Assembly: GCF_036250735.1 (NCBI RefSeq)
Contig: NZ_CP109430.1
Coordinates: forward strand, 4,278,001-4,342,000
Reading direction: 5' to 3'
Length of the DNA stretch: 64,000 nucleotides
Origin: Streptosporangium sp. NBC_01495
GTDB taxonomy: Bacteria; Actinomycetota; Actinomycetes; Streptosporangiales; Streptosporangiaceae
The notes beneath the pieces are model-generated. The model was given only the letters and a program-made list of their open reading frames with translations. It was not told the DNA's origin and did not search any database. Shown here piece by piece: positions 52,225 to 60,727 of this stretch. Position 1 is the first letter of the stretch; every line of letters begins with the position of its first letter. Both the position numbers and the translations under genes were made by a program.

Positions 52225-52276
52225 ACTCCCGGTCCGATCGGGATCACCCCCTCAAGTATGCCGCCTGGAGATCGAA

Positions 52277-53779
52277 ATGAGTTCGAAAGCAGCCTTCGGC
52301 TATCCGCGGTGGTTCGCGACCATCTTCCTCACCGACATCTGGGAGCGCTTCAGCTTCTACGGGATGATGGCGATCCTGACGCTGTACGCCGCCGCCGACC
52401 GGAGCGAGGGCGGGCTGGGCCTGAGCATGACCGAGGCGTCGGCCATGTACGGCTCCTACATCGGCCTGGTCTTCGTGCTCTCCCTTCCCGGCGGCTGGCT
52501 CGGGGACCGGATCCTCGGCGCCTGGCGGGGGGTGCTGTGGGGCGGGATCCTGATCGCGCTCGGCCACTACAGCATGGCGATCCCGAGCGACGCGACCTCC
52601 TACCTCGGGCTGCTGCTCATCGCGCTGGGCACCGGCCTGCTCAAGCCCAACATGTTCGCGCTGATCAGCGGATTCTTCGGCACGGGTGAGCGGGCCAGGC
52701 GCGAGGCCGCGTTCTCCATCCTCTACGTCAGCATCCAGATCAGCGCGCTGATCGCCCCGCTGGTGGTGGGCCTCCTCGGGGAGACCCTCGGCTGGCACTG
52801 GGGGTTCGCCGCCGCGGGCGTCGGTATGACGTTCGGCGTCGCGCAGTTCGCGATGGGCGGCCGGCACTTCGGCGAGATCGGCAAGGTGCCGCCGCATCCG
52901 GCCGGGGACCGGGAGCGGACGAAGGTGCTCCGCCGGACGGTGACGATCGTCGCGGTGCTCGCCGCCCTGATCGCGCTGGACGTCGTGGCCGGCACCTTCA
53001 CCATCATGCATCTCGTCGCGGCCTTCGGCCTCGTCGCCCTGACGGTGCCGTTCGTCTACTTCCGGCTGCTGTCGCGCAACCCCGCGATGGGCGAGGGCGG
53101 CAGGCGGCGGCTGCGCGCCTTCTTCTGGCTGCTGCTGTCGTTCTCCATGTTCTGGATGCTGGCGGGCCAGTCGGGGTCGATGCTCAACCTGTTCGCCAAG
53201 AACTCCACCGAGCGCGACCTGTTCGGCTTCACCCTGCCGGGGAGCTGGTTCCAGTCGGTGATCCCGTTCTTCATCCTGGTCTCCGCCCCGGTGTTCGCCT
53301 GGCTGTGGGTGCGGTTCGACGACAGGATCGGCTCGCCGACCAAGTTCGGGGCGGCACTGCTGCTGGTGGGCACCGCCTTCGTCGTCATGTACGGGGCCGC
53401 GGCGTCGGCCTCCGACGGCGGCAAGGTGTCGGCGCTCTGGCTGCTGGCGGCGTTCTTCCTGGTGGCCTGCGGTGAGGTCATCATCGGCCCGGTGGGGATC
53501 GCCGCGGCGGCGGAGGTCACCTCCTCCGCGTTCATCGGGCGGACCATCGGCCTGGTCTGGCTGTTCAGCGCCCTCGGCGCCGGGCTGAGCAGCCAGGTCG
53601 TGCACCTCGCCGACGTGGTACCCGACCAGTACTACTACCTGGGCCTGGGCCTGCTCGTCGTCTGCGTCGGGCTCCTGGTGGCCGGCCTCGGGCGTGGCCT
53701 GCGCTTCTCCGACGCCGCCGAGGCCGAGCCCGTCACCGACAGGGTCGGTCCCGTCGCCGGCAAGACCGGGCCGGCGTGA
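52277..53779 (+). CDS. POT/PTR-family proton-coupled transporter
   Basis: A 500-residue membrane protein with about 14 hydrophobic segments. IFLTDIWERFSFYGMMAILT matches helix 1 of POT peptide transporters, but the ExxER motif reads DIWER, so the first Glu is Asp. GGWLGDRILGAWRGV and GTGLLKPNMFALISGFF are further family signatures. POT members normally import peptides. In this cluster it may export the product or import a precursor, unresolved. It ends with GTGA overlap with an SDR gene. Confidence 0.88.
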   Translation: MSSKAAFGYPRWFATIFLTDIWERFSFYGMMAILTLYAAADRSEGGLGLSMTEASAMYGSYIGLVFVLSLPGGWLGDRILGAWRGVLWGGILIALGHYSMAIPSDATSYLGLLLIALGTGLLKPNMFALISGFFGTGERARREAAFSILYVSIQISALIAPLVVGLLGETLGWHWGFAAAGVGMTFGVAQFAMGGRHFGEIGKVPPHPAGDRERTKVLRRTVTIVAVLAALIALDVVAGTFTIMHLVAAFGLVALTVPFVYFRLLSRNPAMGEGGRRRLRAFFWLLLSFSMFWMLAGQSGSMLNLFAKNSTERDLFGFTLPGSWFQSVIPFFILVSAPVFAWLWVRFDDRIGSPTKFGAALLLVGTAFVVMYGAAASASDGGKVSALWLLAAFFLVACGEVIIGPVGIAAAAEVTSSAFIGRTIGLVWLFSALGAGLSSQVVHLADVVPDQYYYLGLGLLVVCVGLLVAGLGRGLRFSDAAEAEPVTDRVGPVAGKTGPA

Positions 53780-54468
53780 ACGAGACGGCGGCGCGCAGGA
53801 CGGCCCTCGTCACGGGGGCCAACCGCGGTCTCGGCAGGGCGGTCTGCGAGGCCCTCGCCGGCCTGGGGCACCGGGTGGTCGTGGCGGGGCGGGACGAGCG
53901 GGAGGCAGGGCGTGTCGCCGCCGAGATCGGCGGCGACACGCTGGCCGTGGCGCTCGACGTCACCGACGACAAGAGCGCGCGCCGCTGCCGGGAACGGGCC
54001 GGGGCGGTGGACATCCTGGTCAACAACGCGGGCGTCCTGCTCGACGGAGGGACGTCCCCGTCGTCGGTGCCCCCCGATCTGGTCGAGCGTCACCTGCGGG
54101 TGAACACCGTGGGCGCCTGGCGGGTCAGCCAGATGTTCCTGCCGGACATGCTGGAGCGGGGCTGGGGCCGGATCGTCATGGTCTCCAGCGGCACCGGCGC
54201 GTTCAGCAACGGCCTCTTCACGGGCGCCCCCGCCTACTCGGTGTCGAAGGCCGCGCTCAACGCCGTCACGGTGCTGCTCGCCGAGGAGACCCGCGACCGC
54301 GGCGTGCTGGTGAACGCGGTCAACCCCGGCAGGGTGCGCACCCGCATGTACCCGGGCGCGGAGCGGACGCCCCAGGACGCCGCGGTGGACATCGCCTGGG
54401 CGGCGACGCTCCCCGAGGACGGGCCCACGGGGGCGTTCCTCCGCGGCCGGCGGACGATCCCCTGGTAG
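53776..54468 (+). CDS. Short-chain dehydrogenase/reductase
   Basis: A 230-residue classical SDR from GTG 53776. TGANRGLGRAV binds NAD(P)H, NNAG follows, the serine is in VSSGTG, and YSVSK gives Tyr154 and Lys158. All catalytic residues are intact. It likely reduces a ketone of the sugar or polyketide. It is translationally coupled to the POT transporter by GTGA, and a strong hairpin ends the transcript. Confidence 0.9.
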   Translation: MNETAARRTALVTGANRGLGRAVCEALAGLGHRVVVAGRDEREAGRVAAEIGGDTLAVALDVTDDKSARRCRERAGAVDILVNNAGVLLDGGTSPSSVPPDLVERHLRVNTVGAWRVSQMFLPDMLERGWGRIVMVSSGTGAFSNGLFTGAPAYSVSKAALNAVTVLLAEETRDRGVLVNAVNPGRVRTRMYPGAERTPQDAAVDIAWAATLPEDGPTGAFLRGRRTIPW

Positions 54469-54583
54469 CGCGGCTCTCGATCGCCCCACGGCGGTACGGC
54501 GGTGACACGACCGGCGGCCGGCCCACTGGTGACAGGGCCGGCCGCCGATCCGCCGGTGACGCGGCGTCCACACAGAGGTGACA

Positions 54584-54628
54584 CGGCCGGCGGCCGGTCC
54601 CCCTGCCAGGGGGACCGGCCGCCGGCCG
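54584..54628. terminator. Bidirectional terminator hairpin, 21-bp perfect arms
   Basis: Perfect 21-bp arms 54584-54604 and 54608-54628 around a 3-base loop, GC-rich with no U tract. It lies between the rightward SDR and leftward O-methyltransferase stop codons, so it can terminate both. A related but degenerate sequence precedes it near 54500-54550. Confidence 0.88.
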
Positions 54629-54647
54629 CGTGCCGTCCGCTCCGATG

Positions 54648-55673
54648 TCAGGCCACGACCTCGCCCTCCGCGAGGTGCAGCACGCCGTCCGTGGGGGTCA
54701 CACCGCGAAAGCGCAGCCCGGCCCGCTCGAACACGGCCCGGTAGCCCTCCTCGGTGCGCTCGCGCCCGCCCATCACCAGGAGCATGTGCAGGTCCATGCT
54801 CGACGCGAACGGGTGGACCGGGGGGTCGGTCAGCAGGGGGTCGGCGATGACGATCCGGGCGCCGGGGGCCGCCGCCTCCGCGCAGCTGCGCAGGGCTCGC
54901 GCGACCTGCTCGTCGTCGTACATGTGCAGGGTGAGCTTGAAGAAGTAGAGGTCGGCCGGGTACTCGACCTTCTCGAAGAAGTCCCCGGAGACCAGCCGGC
55001 ACCGCGTGGCCAGCTCACCCGTCCTGAGGTCGTCCAGCACCACGCGCAACGTCCGCTCGTCCTCGAAGAGCAGGCCGTCCATGTGCGGGTTCCGCTGGAG
55101 CACCAGGCGCAGGAGGGCGCCCCTGCCGCCTCCCATGTCGGCGAACGTGCGCACCCCGGTCAGGTCGAGCGCGTCCACCATGCTCGGGAGCATCGGGTCC
55201 GACCACGCGGTCACCCCCCGGTAGATCATGTCCTGGGCGTCGGGGTTGGCGTCGAGGTAGGAGAAGAAGTCGGTGCCGTACTCCTCCTTGAAGGCGCTTT
55301 CGCCGGTGCGGATCGCCTGGGGGAGCTTGCTCCACATCGTCCACCCCCAGTCGCCGCCGGTCAGCAACCTGTCGTGCACCCGCTCGGGATGGTCGGTGCG
55401 CATGGCCCGCGACATGTCGGTGTGCTCGTACGTGGCCGGGTCGACCTGGCGGAAGACGCCGAACGCCGCCAGCGCGCGGAGCATCCGGGTCAGGGCGTCC
55501 GGGTCGGCGCCGAGCTTGACCGCGATGTCGCGTACCGGCATGGGCTCGTCGCCGACCGCGTCGGCGATCCGGAGCCGTGCCGCGGCCAGGACGATGGCCG
55601 CGGCGGACATGCCGGTGGAGAGGCGGAAGACCGCCTCGGCGGGGGAGGCGGGTTTCTGGTTTGATTCGATCAC
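54648..55673 (-). CDS. SAM-dependent O-methyltransferase
   Basis: A 341-residue enzyme from GTG 55673, with GAAGGTGG upstream. The dimerisation domain covers about residues 15-110, motif I is FADMGGGRGALL, and DLYFFKLTLHMYDDEQVARAL replaces the common HDW-type segment by LHMYDDE, keeping a histidine. It resembles aromatic polyketide O-methyltransferases. It follows the glycosyltransferase by 42 bp on the same strand. Confidence 0.88.
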   Translation of the reverse strand: MIESNQKPASPAEAVFRLSTGMSAAAIVLAAARLRIADAVGDEPMPVRDIAVKLGADPDALTRMLRALAAFGVFRQVDPATYEHTDMSRAMRTDHPERVHDRLLTGGDWGWTMWSKLPQAIRTGESAFKEEYGTDFFSYLDANPDAQDMIYRGVTAWSDPMLPSMVDALDLTGVRTFADMGGGRGALLRLVLQRNPHMDGLLFEDERTLRVVLDDLRTGELATRCRLVSGDFFEKVEYPADLYFFKLTLHMYDDEQVARALRSCAEAAAPGARIVIADPLLTDPPVHPFASSMDLHMLLVMGGRERTEEGYRAVFERAGLRFRGVTPTDGVLHLAEGEVVA

Positions 55674-55715
55674 GGCTGACCACCTTCGGTTCGAGGCTGA
55701 CGGGCGGCGGGGCGC

Positions 55716-56906
55716 TCAGGTCCGGGTGAAGGCCTCAAGCTCCCAGACGATCTCGGTGGGCGCGGGCTGCCGCCGGATCTCCTCGCGCAGCCCGGCGGCG
55801 GCGTCGCGGTAGGAGGGGACGGTGAGCAGCTCGGCGACGCGCTCGGCGAAGGTGTCGAGATCGGCCTCCGGGGCCACCGCGATGCCTGCGCCCGCGGCGA
55901 CGAGCGGCCGGGACTCCATGAGCTCGTCGGGCATCTGCGGCACGACGAGCTGGGGGACGCCGTAGTTCAGCGCGGTCAGCATCGTGCTGATCCCGCTCTG
56001 GTGCAGCATCACGTCGCAGCTCGGCATCAGCAGGTGCAGCGGCAGGGCCTCCATCACCCGTACGTCGTCCGGCAGCTCGCCCTCCCGCAGGTTCTTGCGG
56101 TCGGCCGCGGAGAGCGTGACGACGATCTCGGCGTCGAGGTCGGAGAGCGCCTTGACGAGCTCGGGCACCAGGAAGCCGCGGCCGCGGTCTGAGGCGCACA
56201 GGCCCCAGCTGACGCAGACCCGTCGCCGCGGCGACGGCTCGAGCAACCAGTCCGGTATCGCCCCGGGACCGTTGTACGGCACGAAGCGCGTCATGATCCG
56301 GTTGACCTCGGAGGGCAGCTGCATGCTGGGCGGGCAGTTGTCGATCGTGGCCTGGCCGAGGATGTCCACGTCGCCCAGGTCGCCCACGCCGAGCCGCTCG
56401 GCCAGCGGACGCAGCAGCGGCGGCACGATGTTGCGCGCCATGTAGATGACGTCCACACCCAGCACGTGCCGGACGGCGGGAATGCCCAGCGCCGCGCCGA
56501 CCAGGGGGGCGACGAAGCTGGTCGGCTCGTACACGATCAGGTCGGGCCGCAGCGCCCTGGCGTACCGCATCAGGTCGTCGGCGAGCTCCCCGGCCAGCGC
56601 CGCGAACATCGGGAAGGCCCGGCGCGAGACGTCCCGCCAGCCGCCCTTCCACTCCTCGTCGGACACGCCCTCCGGCGCCTCCTCCGGCCAGTCCGGCGGG
56701 TCGGCCAGCACCCGTTTGCGCAGCTCGGCCTGGTCGACGTCCCGGCTCGTCGGAACGGCGGTCGCTCCAGAGCGGACGATCGTCTCGGTGAAGGAGGGCT
56801 CGCTGCTCACGTACACCTCGTGACCGGAGGCGCGCATCGCCCATACGAGCGGGACGAGATGGTAGTAGTGCGATCCCCAGTTCGTGGTGACGAACAAGAC
56901 GCGCAT
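55716..56906 (-). CDS. GT-B glycosyltransferase (EryCIII/UGT-like), variant donor motif
   Basis: A 396-residue enzyme from ATG 56906, preceded by AGGGAAGG at 5 bases (GTG 56912 is less likely). MRVLFVTTNWGSHYYHLVPL at the start and a C-terminal donor domain fit macrolide/aromatic glycosyltransferases. The diphosphate-binding motif usually reads HHGGxGT/S; here it is LHQSGISTMLTAL, with Gln-Ser in place of His-Gly. The donor site may therefore be unusual, or the protein may have altered specificity. Otherwise full length. Confidence 0.87.
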   Translation of the reverse strand: MRVLFVTTNWGSHYYHLVPLVWAMRASGHEVYVSSEPSFTETIVRSGATAVPTSRDVDQAELRKRVLADPPDWPEEAPEGVSDEEWKGGWRDVSRRAFPMFAALAGELADDLMRYARALRPDLIVYEPTSFVAPLVGAALGIPAVRHVLGVDVIYMARNIVPPLLRPLAERLGVGDLGDVDILGQATIDNCPPSMQLPSEVNRIMTRFVPYNGPGAIPDWLLEPSPRRRVCVSWGLCASDRGRGFLVPELVKALSDLDAEIVVTLSAADRKNLREGELPDDVRVMEALPLHLLMPSCDVMLHQSGISTMLTALNYGVPQLVVPQMPDELMESRPLVAAGAGIAVAPEADLDTFAERVAELLTVPSYRDAAAGLREEIRRQPAPTEIVWELEAFTRT

Positions 56907-57039
56907 AGGCACCTTCCCTGCTCACGCATGCTTGGTTGCGCCCACCATGTCAGGGGCCGTTAGAAGACGGCTGGAGGCGCCGGCCCGCGCTTCCAGCGCT
57001 TCTCGGCCCGGCCTCAAGCGGCGCCCACGACGATGGGGC

Positions 57040-57052
57040 GATCACGGTGATC
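57040..57052. promoter_or_regulatory. 13-bp palindrome upstream of P450 gene
   Basis: GATCACGGTGATC, 6-bp perfect arms, 24-36 bp before the first P450 ATG and near the divergent glycosyltransferase promoter. A possible operator; no regulator assigned. Confidence 0.35.
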
Positions 57053-57075
57053 CATCATCGATGGGGAGACGATCC

Positions 57076-58218
57076 ATGAAGTCCTCGGCGCCGCAGTTCC
57101 CGTTCGAGTGGCCGGCTGCGGCCGGCCCGCCGGAGGCGCTGCTCACGCTGCGCAAGGAGCCGGTGGTCCGGGTGACACTGCCCAGCGGGGACGAGGCGTT
57201 CCTGGTGACGCGGTACGAGGACATCCGGCGGGTGCTCTCCGACCCCAGGCTGAGCCGCAACCGGGACCGGCCGGGGGCGCCGCGGATGACCGAGCAGAAG
57301 ACGAAGGTCTTCCAGAACCCCAAGATCGACCGGGATCCGCCCGAGCACACGCGCATGCGGCGGCTGATGGCCAAGGCGTTCACCGCGACCCGGGTGGAGT
57401 CGCTGCGCCCGCACGTGCGGCGGGTGGCCGAGGAGCTGGTCACCGACCTGCTTGCGCGGGACTCGCCGGCCGACCTGCACGAGGCGTTCGCCGTACCGCT
57501 CACCCTGCGGGTCATCTGCGGCCTGCTCGGCGTGCCGCCCGAGGACCAGGGGCGGTTCCGCGGCTCGCTGAACGAGGCGTGGCAGTACATGGGGGAGCTG
57601 ATCGAGGCCAAGCGCCGCGACCCCGGCGACGACCTGATCAGCGCCCTGATCGGGGTGCACGACGAGGACGACGGCCGGCTGAGCGCCCACGAGCTGCACG
57701 TGTGGTGCGTGATCCTGCTGCTGGCCGGGTTCGAGACGACGGCGACGCAGCTCTGTGGCAGCGCCGTCCTGCTGCTCACCCACCGCGACCAGCTCGACCT
57801 GCTGCGCGAGGACCCGGCGCTGATCCCCGACGCGGTGGAGGAACTGCTGCGCTGCCAGATCGCGGGGCACTCGCTGTCGATGCTGCGCCTGGTCACCGAC
57901 GACATCGAGATCGGCGGCGTGACGGTCCCCAAGGGGTCGGGGCTGATCCCGGTCCTGGAGTCCGCCAACTTCGACGAGACGGTCTTCCCCGACCCGCAGC
58001 GGCTGGACATCACCCGGGCGGACAAGCAGCACCTCGTCTTCAGCGCCGGGCCCCACTTCTGCATGGGGGCGGCGCTGGCCAGGCTGGAGCTGCAGGTGGC
58101 GCTGGAGGTGCTGATCCGCAGGATGCCCACGCTGCGCCTGGCCGTTCCGCCGAGCGAGCTGCGCCACCACGACAGCCCGCTGGACCTGGGGTTCCGCGAG
58201 GTTCCCGTCGCGTGGTGA
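57076..58218 (+). CDS. Cytochrome P450
   Basis: A 380-residue bacterial P450 from ATG 57076 (GGGGAGA upstream; ATG 57061 would add five). The I-helix is LLLAGFETTATQL, the ExxR is in VEELLR, and the heme loop FSAGPHFCMG places Cys329. It hydroxylates or couples a polyketide intermediate with electrons from a ferredoxin. It is 25 bp upstream of a second P450 that is clearly related along its whole length, suggesting duplication. Confidence 0.92.
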   Translation: MKSSAPQFPFEWPAAAGPPEALLTLRKEPVVRVTLPSGDEAFLVTRYEDIRRVLSDPRLSRNRDRPGAPRMTEQKTKVFQNPKIDRDPPEHTRMRRLMAKAFTATRVESLRPHVRRVAEELVTDLLARDSPADLHEAFAVPLTLRVICGLLGVPPEDQGRFRGSLNEAWQYMGELIEAKRRDPGDDLISALIGVHDEDDGRLSAHELHVWCVILLLAGFETTATQLCGSAVLLLTHRDQLDLLREDPALIPDAVEELLRCQIAGHSLSMLRLVTDDIEIGGVTVPKGSGLIPVLESANFDETVFPDPQRLDITRADKQHLVFSAGPHFCMGAALARLELQVALEVLIRRMPTLRLAVPPSELRHHDSPLDLGFREVPVAW

Positions 58219-58243
58219 ACGACCCAACAGAAGGCAGGCAGCC

Positions 58244-59437
58244 ATGACCGCCAATCCCATCCCGTACCCGTTCCGCCGTCCGGGCCCGCTGGCCGTGCCC
58301 AAGGAGCTGGGCGCGCTGCGCGACGAACCCGTGCTGAGGGTGGTCCTCCCCAGCGGGGACGAGGCCTACCTGGTGACGCGGCACGAGGACGTCCGCAGCG
58401 TGCTGACCGACCTGCGGGTCAGCCGCAACCTGAACCGCCCCGACGCCCCCCGGGTCAGCAAGAACAACATGATGTTCCAGGACTCGAAGATGGACCCCGA
58501 CCCGCCCGAGCACACCCGGGTGCGGCGGCTGGTGATGAAGGCGTTCACCGCGACCCGGGTGGAGCGGCTCCGCCCGCGCGTGCAGGAGATCACCGACGAG
58601 CTCATCGACGCGATGGCCGCCAAGGCGCCGCCGGTGAACGTGTCCGAGGAGCTGTCCTTCCCGCTCAGCATCCGCGTCATCTGCGACCTGCTGGGCGTCC
58701 CCGCGCAGGACCAGCACCGGTTCCGCCGCTGGACGGACCACTTCCTGTCCACCGGCAAGTACACCAGGGAACAGATCCACGGCGCGCTGGGCGAGCTGAA
58801 CGAGTACATGGGCGCGCTGATCGCGGCCAAGCGCGAGAACCCGGCGGACGACCTGGTCAGCGCACTGATCAACGTGCACGACGAGGACGACACCCGGCTG
58901 AGCGAGTACGAGCTGCACTGGTGGTGCCGGCTGCTGCTGCTCGTCGGGTACGAGACCACCGCCAGCCAGCTCGGCCTGACCGTGGCCAAGCTGCTCGCCG
59001 AGCCCGAGCAGCTGAAGCTGCTGCGCGCGGACGAGAGGCTGCTGTCGGGCGCGGTGGAGGAACTGCTGCGCTGGAAGCTGATGAGCGGTTCGCTGTCGAT
59101 GCTGCGCTACGTCACCGAGGACATCGTGGTCGGCGGCGTGACGATCCCCAAGGGGTCCGGCGTCATCCCGGCGGTGGAGTCCGCGAACTGGGACGAGCGG
59201 GTCTTCGACCGGCCCGACGACCTCGACATCACCCGCGCGGAGAACCCGCACCTCACCTTCAGCGTCGGCCCGCACTTCTGCATCGGCGCCGCGCTGGCGC
59301 GGGTGGAGCTGGAGACCGCGCTGGCGACCCTGCTCCGGCGGTTCCCCACCCTGCGCCTGGCGATCCCGGCGGAGGAGCTGCGGCGCACGGAGGGCACCCT
59401 CATCGAGGGCCTCGTCGAGATCCCGATCGCCTGGTGA
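58244..59437 (+). CDS. Cytochrome P450
   Basis: A 397-residue P450. The I-helix is LLLVGYETTASQL, with VGYETT instead of AGxET, and the heme loop FSVGPHFCIG places Cys346. It shares many segments with the preceding P450, including ITRA before the heme loop. It overlaps the ferredoxin gene by GTGA, so it is translated with its electron donor. Confidence 0.92.
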   Translation: MTANPIPYPFRRPGPLAVPKELGALRDEPVLRVVLPSGDEAYLVTRHEDVRSVLTDLRVSRNLNRPDAPRVSKNNMMFQDSKMDPDPPEHTRVRRLVMKAFTATRVERLRPRVQEITDELIDAMAAKAPPVNVSEELSFPLSIRVICDLLGVPAQDQHRFRRWTDHFLSTGKYTREQIHGALGELNEYMGALIAAKRENPADDLVSALINVHDEDDTRLSEYELHWWCRLLLLVGYETTASQLGLTVAKLLAEPEQLKLLRADERLLSGAVEELLRWKLMSGSLSMLRYVTEDIVVGGVTIPKGSGVIPAVESANWDERVFDRPDDLDITRAENPHLTFSVGPHFCIGAALARVELETALATLLRRFPTLRLAIPAEELRRTEGTLIEGLVEIPIAW

Positions 59438-59637
59438 GCGTGATGCGCGTCTTCGTCGACCCGGAGAAGTGCTGCAGCAGCGGGCTGTGCGCGCTCTCGG
59501 TGCCCGAGGTGTTCGGGCAGGACGAGGAGGAGTGCGTCGTGCTGCTCCTCGCCCCCGAGCCGCCGGCCGCGCTGCACGACAGGGTCCGCGCCGCCGCGCG
59601 GCGCTGCCCCACCGGGACGATCCAGGTCCGGGACTGA
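59434..59637 (+). CDS. Ferredoxin (3Fe-4S or 4Fe-4S, P450-associated)
   Basis: 67 residues from GTG 59434, or 64 from ATG 59443. VDPEKCCSSGLCALSVPEVF and RRCPTGTIQV match the small P450-partner ferredoxins, with cysteines in the C-x5-C...CP arrangement and an additional adjacent cysteine. It donates electrons to one or both P450s. A ferredoxin reductase is not in the window. Confidence 0.9.
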   Translation: MSVMRVFVDPEKCCSSGLCALSVPEVFGQDEEECVVLLLAPEPPAALHDRVRAAARRCPTGTIQVRD

Positions 59638-59732
59638 GAAAACCGAAAAGTACTGAGAAAACGGGAGAGGGAGGAGAAAAACCCGGGACCGGCGGCCGAG
59701 CCGCCGATCCCGGGGAAGGTGTCCGGCCGCCG

Positions 59733-60530
59733 CTAGTTGCCTCCGGCGACGTGGACCACGCTGCCGGTGACGTTGCCGTTGGTCGCGGAGGCGAAGTACA
59801 GGACGATGCCCGCCACGTCCTGGGGCGAGGAGATGTGACCGGCCGGCTTGCCCCGGTTCAGGAAGCGCTTGATCTGCTCCGGGGACTTGCCGTCGAGGTC
59901 CTGCTTGTACTCGTCGGGGACCCGCGCGAGGAAGCCCTTGGTGACGGTCGGGCCGGGGGCGACGACGTTGACGAGGATGCCCTCCGGCGCCAGCTCGGTG
60001 GCGAGCGTCCTGCTCAGGCCGTGCATGGCCATCTTGCTCGCGACGAACGCCTCGTCACCGGCGCCGCCGCGCTGGACGATGTTGGCCGAGATGAAGACGA
60101 TCCGTCCCCAGCCCCGCTCCTTCATGCCGGGCAGGGCGGCCTGCACGGTGTGGAAGGACCCCTCCACGTCGGCGCGCAGCGACGACTGCCACTCCTCGAC
60201 GGAGATGTCCTCGAAGGCGACCGGGTCGACCTTCGTTCCCGGAATGGCCGAGGCGTTGACGATGAGCACGTCCACGCCACCCCATTTCGTGGTGACCGTG
60301 TCGAAGGCGGCGCTGATCGACTCGGGGTCGGTCAGGTCGTACTGGACGGTGATCGCCTCGCCGCCCTGCTTGATGACATCCTCCGCCACCTGCAGCGCGC
60401 CGTCCTTGTTGCGGTGATACGTGATCGCCACCCTGGCGCCCTCGGCCGCGAACGCGCCGGCGAGGTGACCGCCGATCGAGCCGCTGCCGCCCGTGATGAG
60501 GACGACCTTGCTGGCGAGACCGAGATCCAT
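59733..60530 (-). CDS. SDR-family protein with catalytic Tyr replaced by Phe
   Basis: A 265-residue SDR from ATG 60530, with AGGGAG 8 bases upstream. GGSGSIGGHLA binds NAD(P), Ser148 is in VFISAN, and the catalytic YxxxK is FVASK, with Phe162 in place of Tyr and Lys166 kept. The codon is TTC, so it is not a TAC reading error by one obvious change, but sequencing error cannot be excluded. It may use another acid, act structurally, or be a cyclase-like helper. It resembles polyketide ketoreductases. Confidence 0.85.
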   Translation of the reverse strand: MDLGLASKVVLITGGSGSIGGHLAGAFAAEGARVAITYHRNKDGALQVAEDVIKQGGEAITVQYDLTDPESISAAFDTVTTKWGGVDVLIVNASAIPGTKVDPVAFEDISVEEWQSSLRADVEGSFHTVQAALPGMKERGWGRIVFISANIVQRGGAGDEAFVASKMAMHGLSRTLATELAPEGILVNVVAPGPTVTKGFLARVPDEYKQDLDGKSPEQIKRFLNRGKPAGHISSPQDVAGIVLYFASATNGNVTGSVVHVAGGN

Positions 60531-60563
60531 CGACAGACTCCCTGGAGTTGGTGTGGTGGGAAA

Positions 60564-60583
60564 GCGAGTTATTACGCGAGTTA
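60564..60583. promoter_or_regulatory. Direct repeats GCGAGTTA, 12 bp apart
   Basis: GCGAGTTA at 60564-60571 and 60576-60583, followed by an AT-rich CGCTAAATAG. Spaced heptamer/octamer repeats just upstream of a promoter are how SARP activators bind. It lies between the divergent SDR and glycosyltransferase genes. Confidence 0.4.
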
Positions 60584-60727
60584 CGCTAAATAGCTCCGAT
60601 CGCAGGACGCTCGAGCGGCGCTCGATCACGCCGTCGGGCGAGCGCCGCGCCATCGTCCAGCCCTCGAGGGGGAGCTGTCAGTGTCCGGATGAGTGAGTCG
60701 CCGGTACCGACAGGAAGGCGTTCTTCG

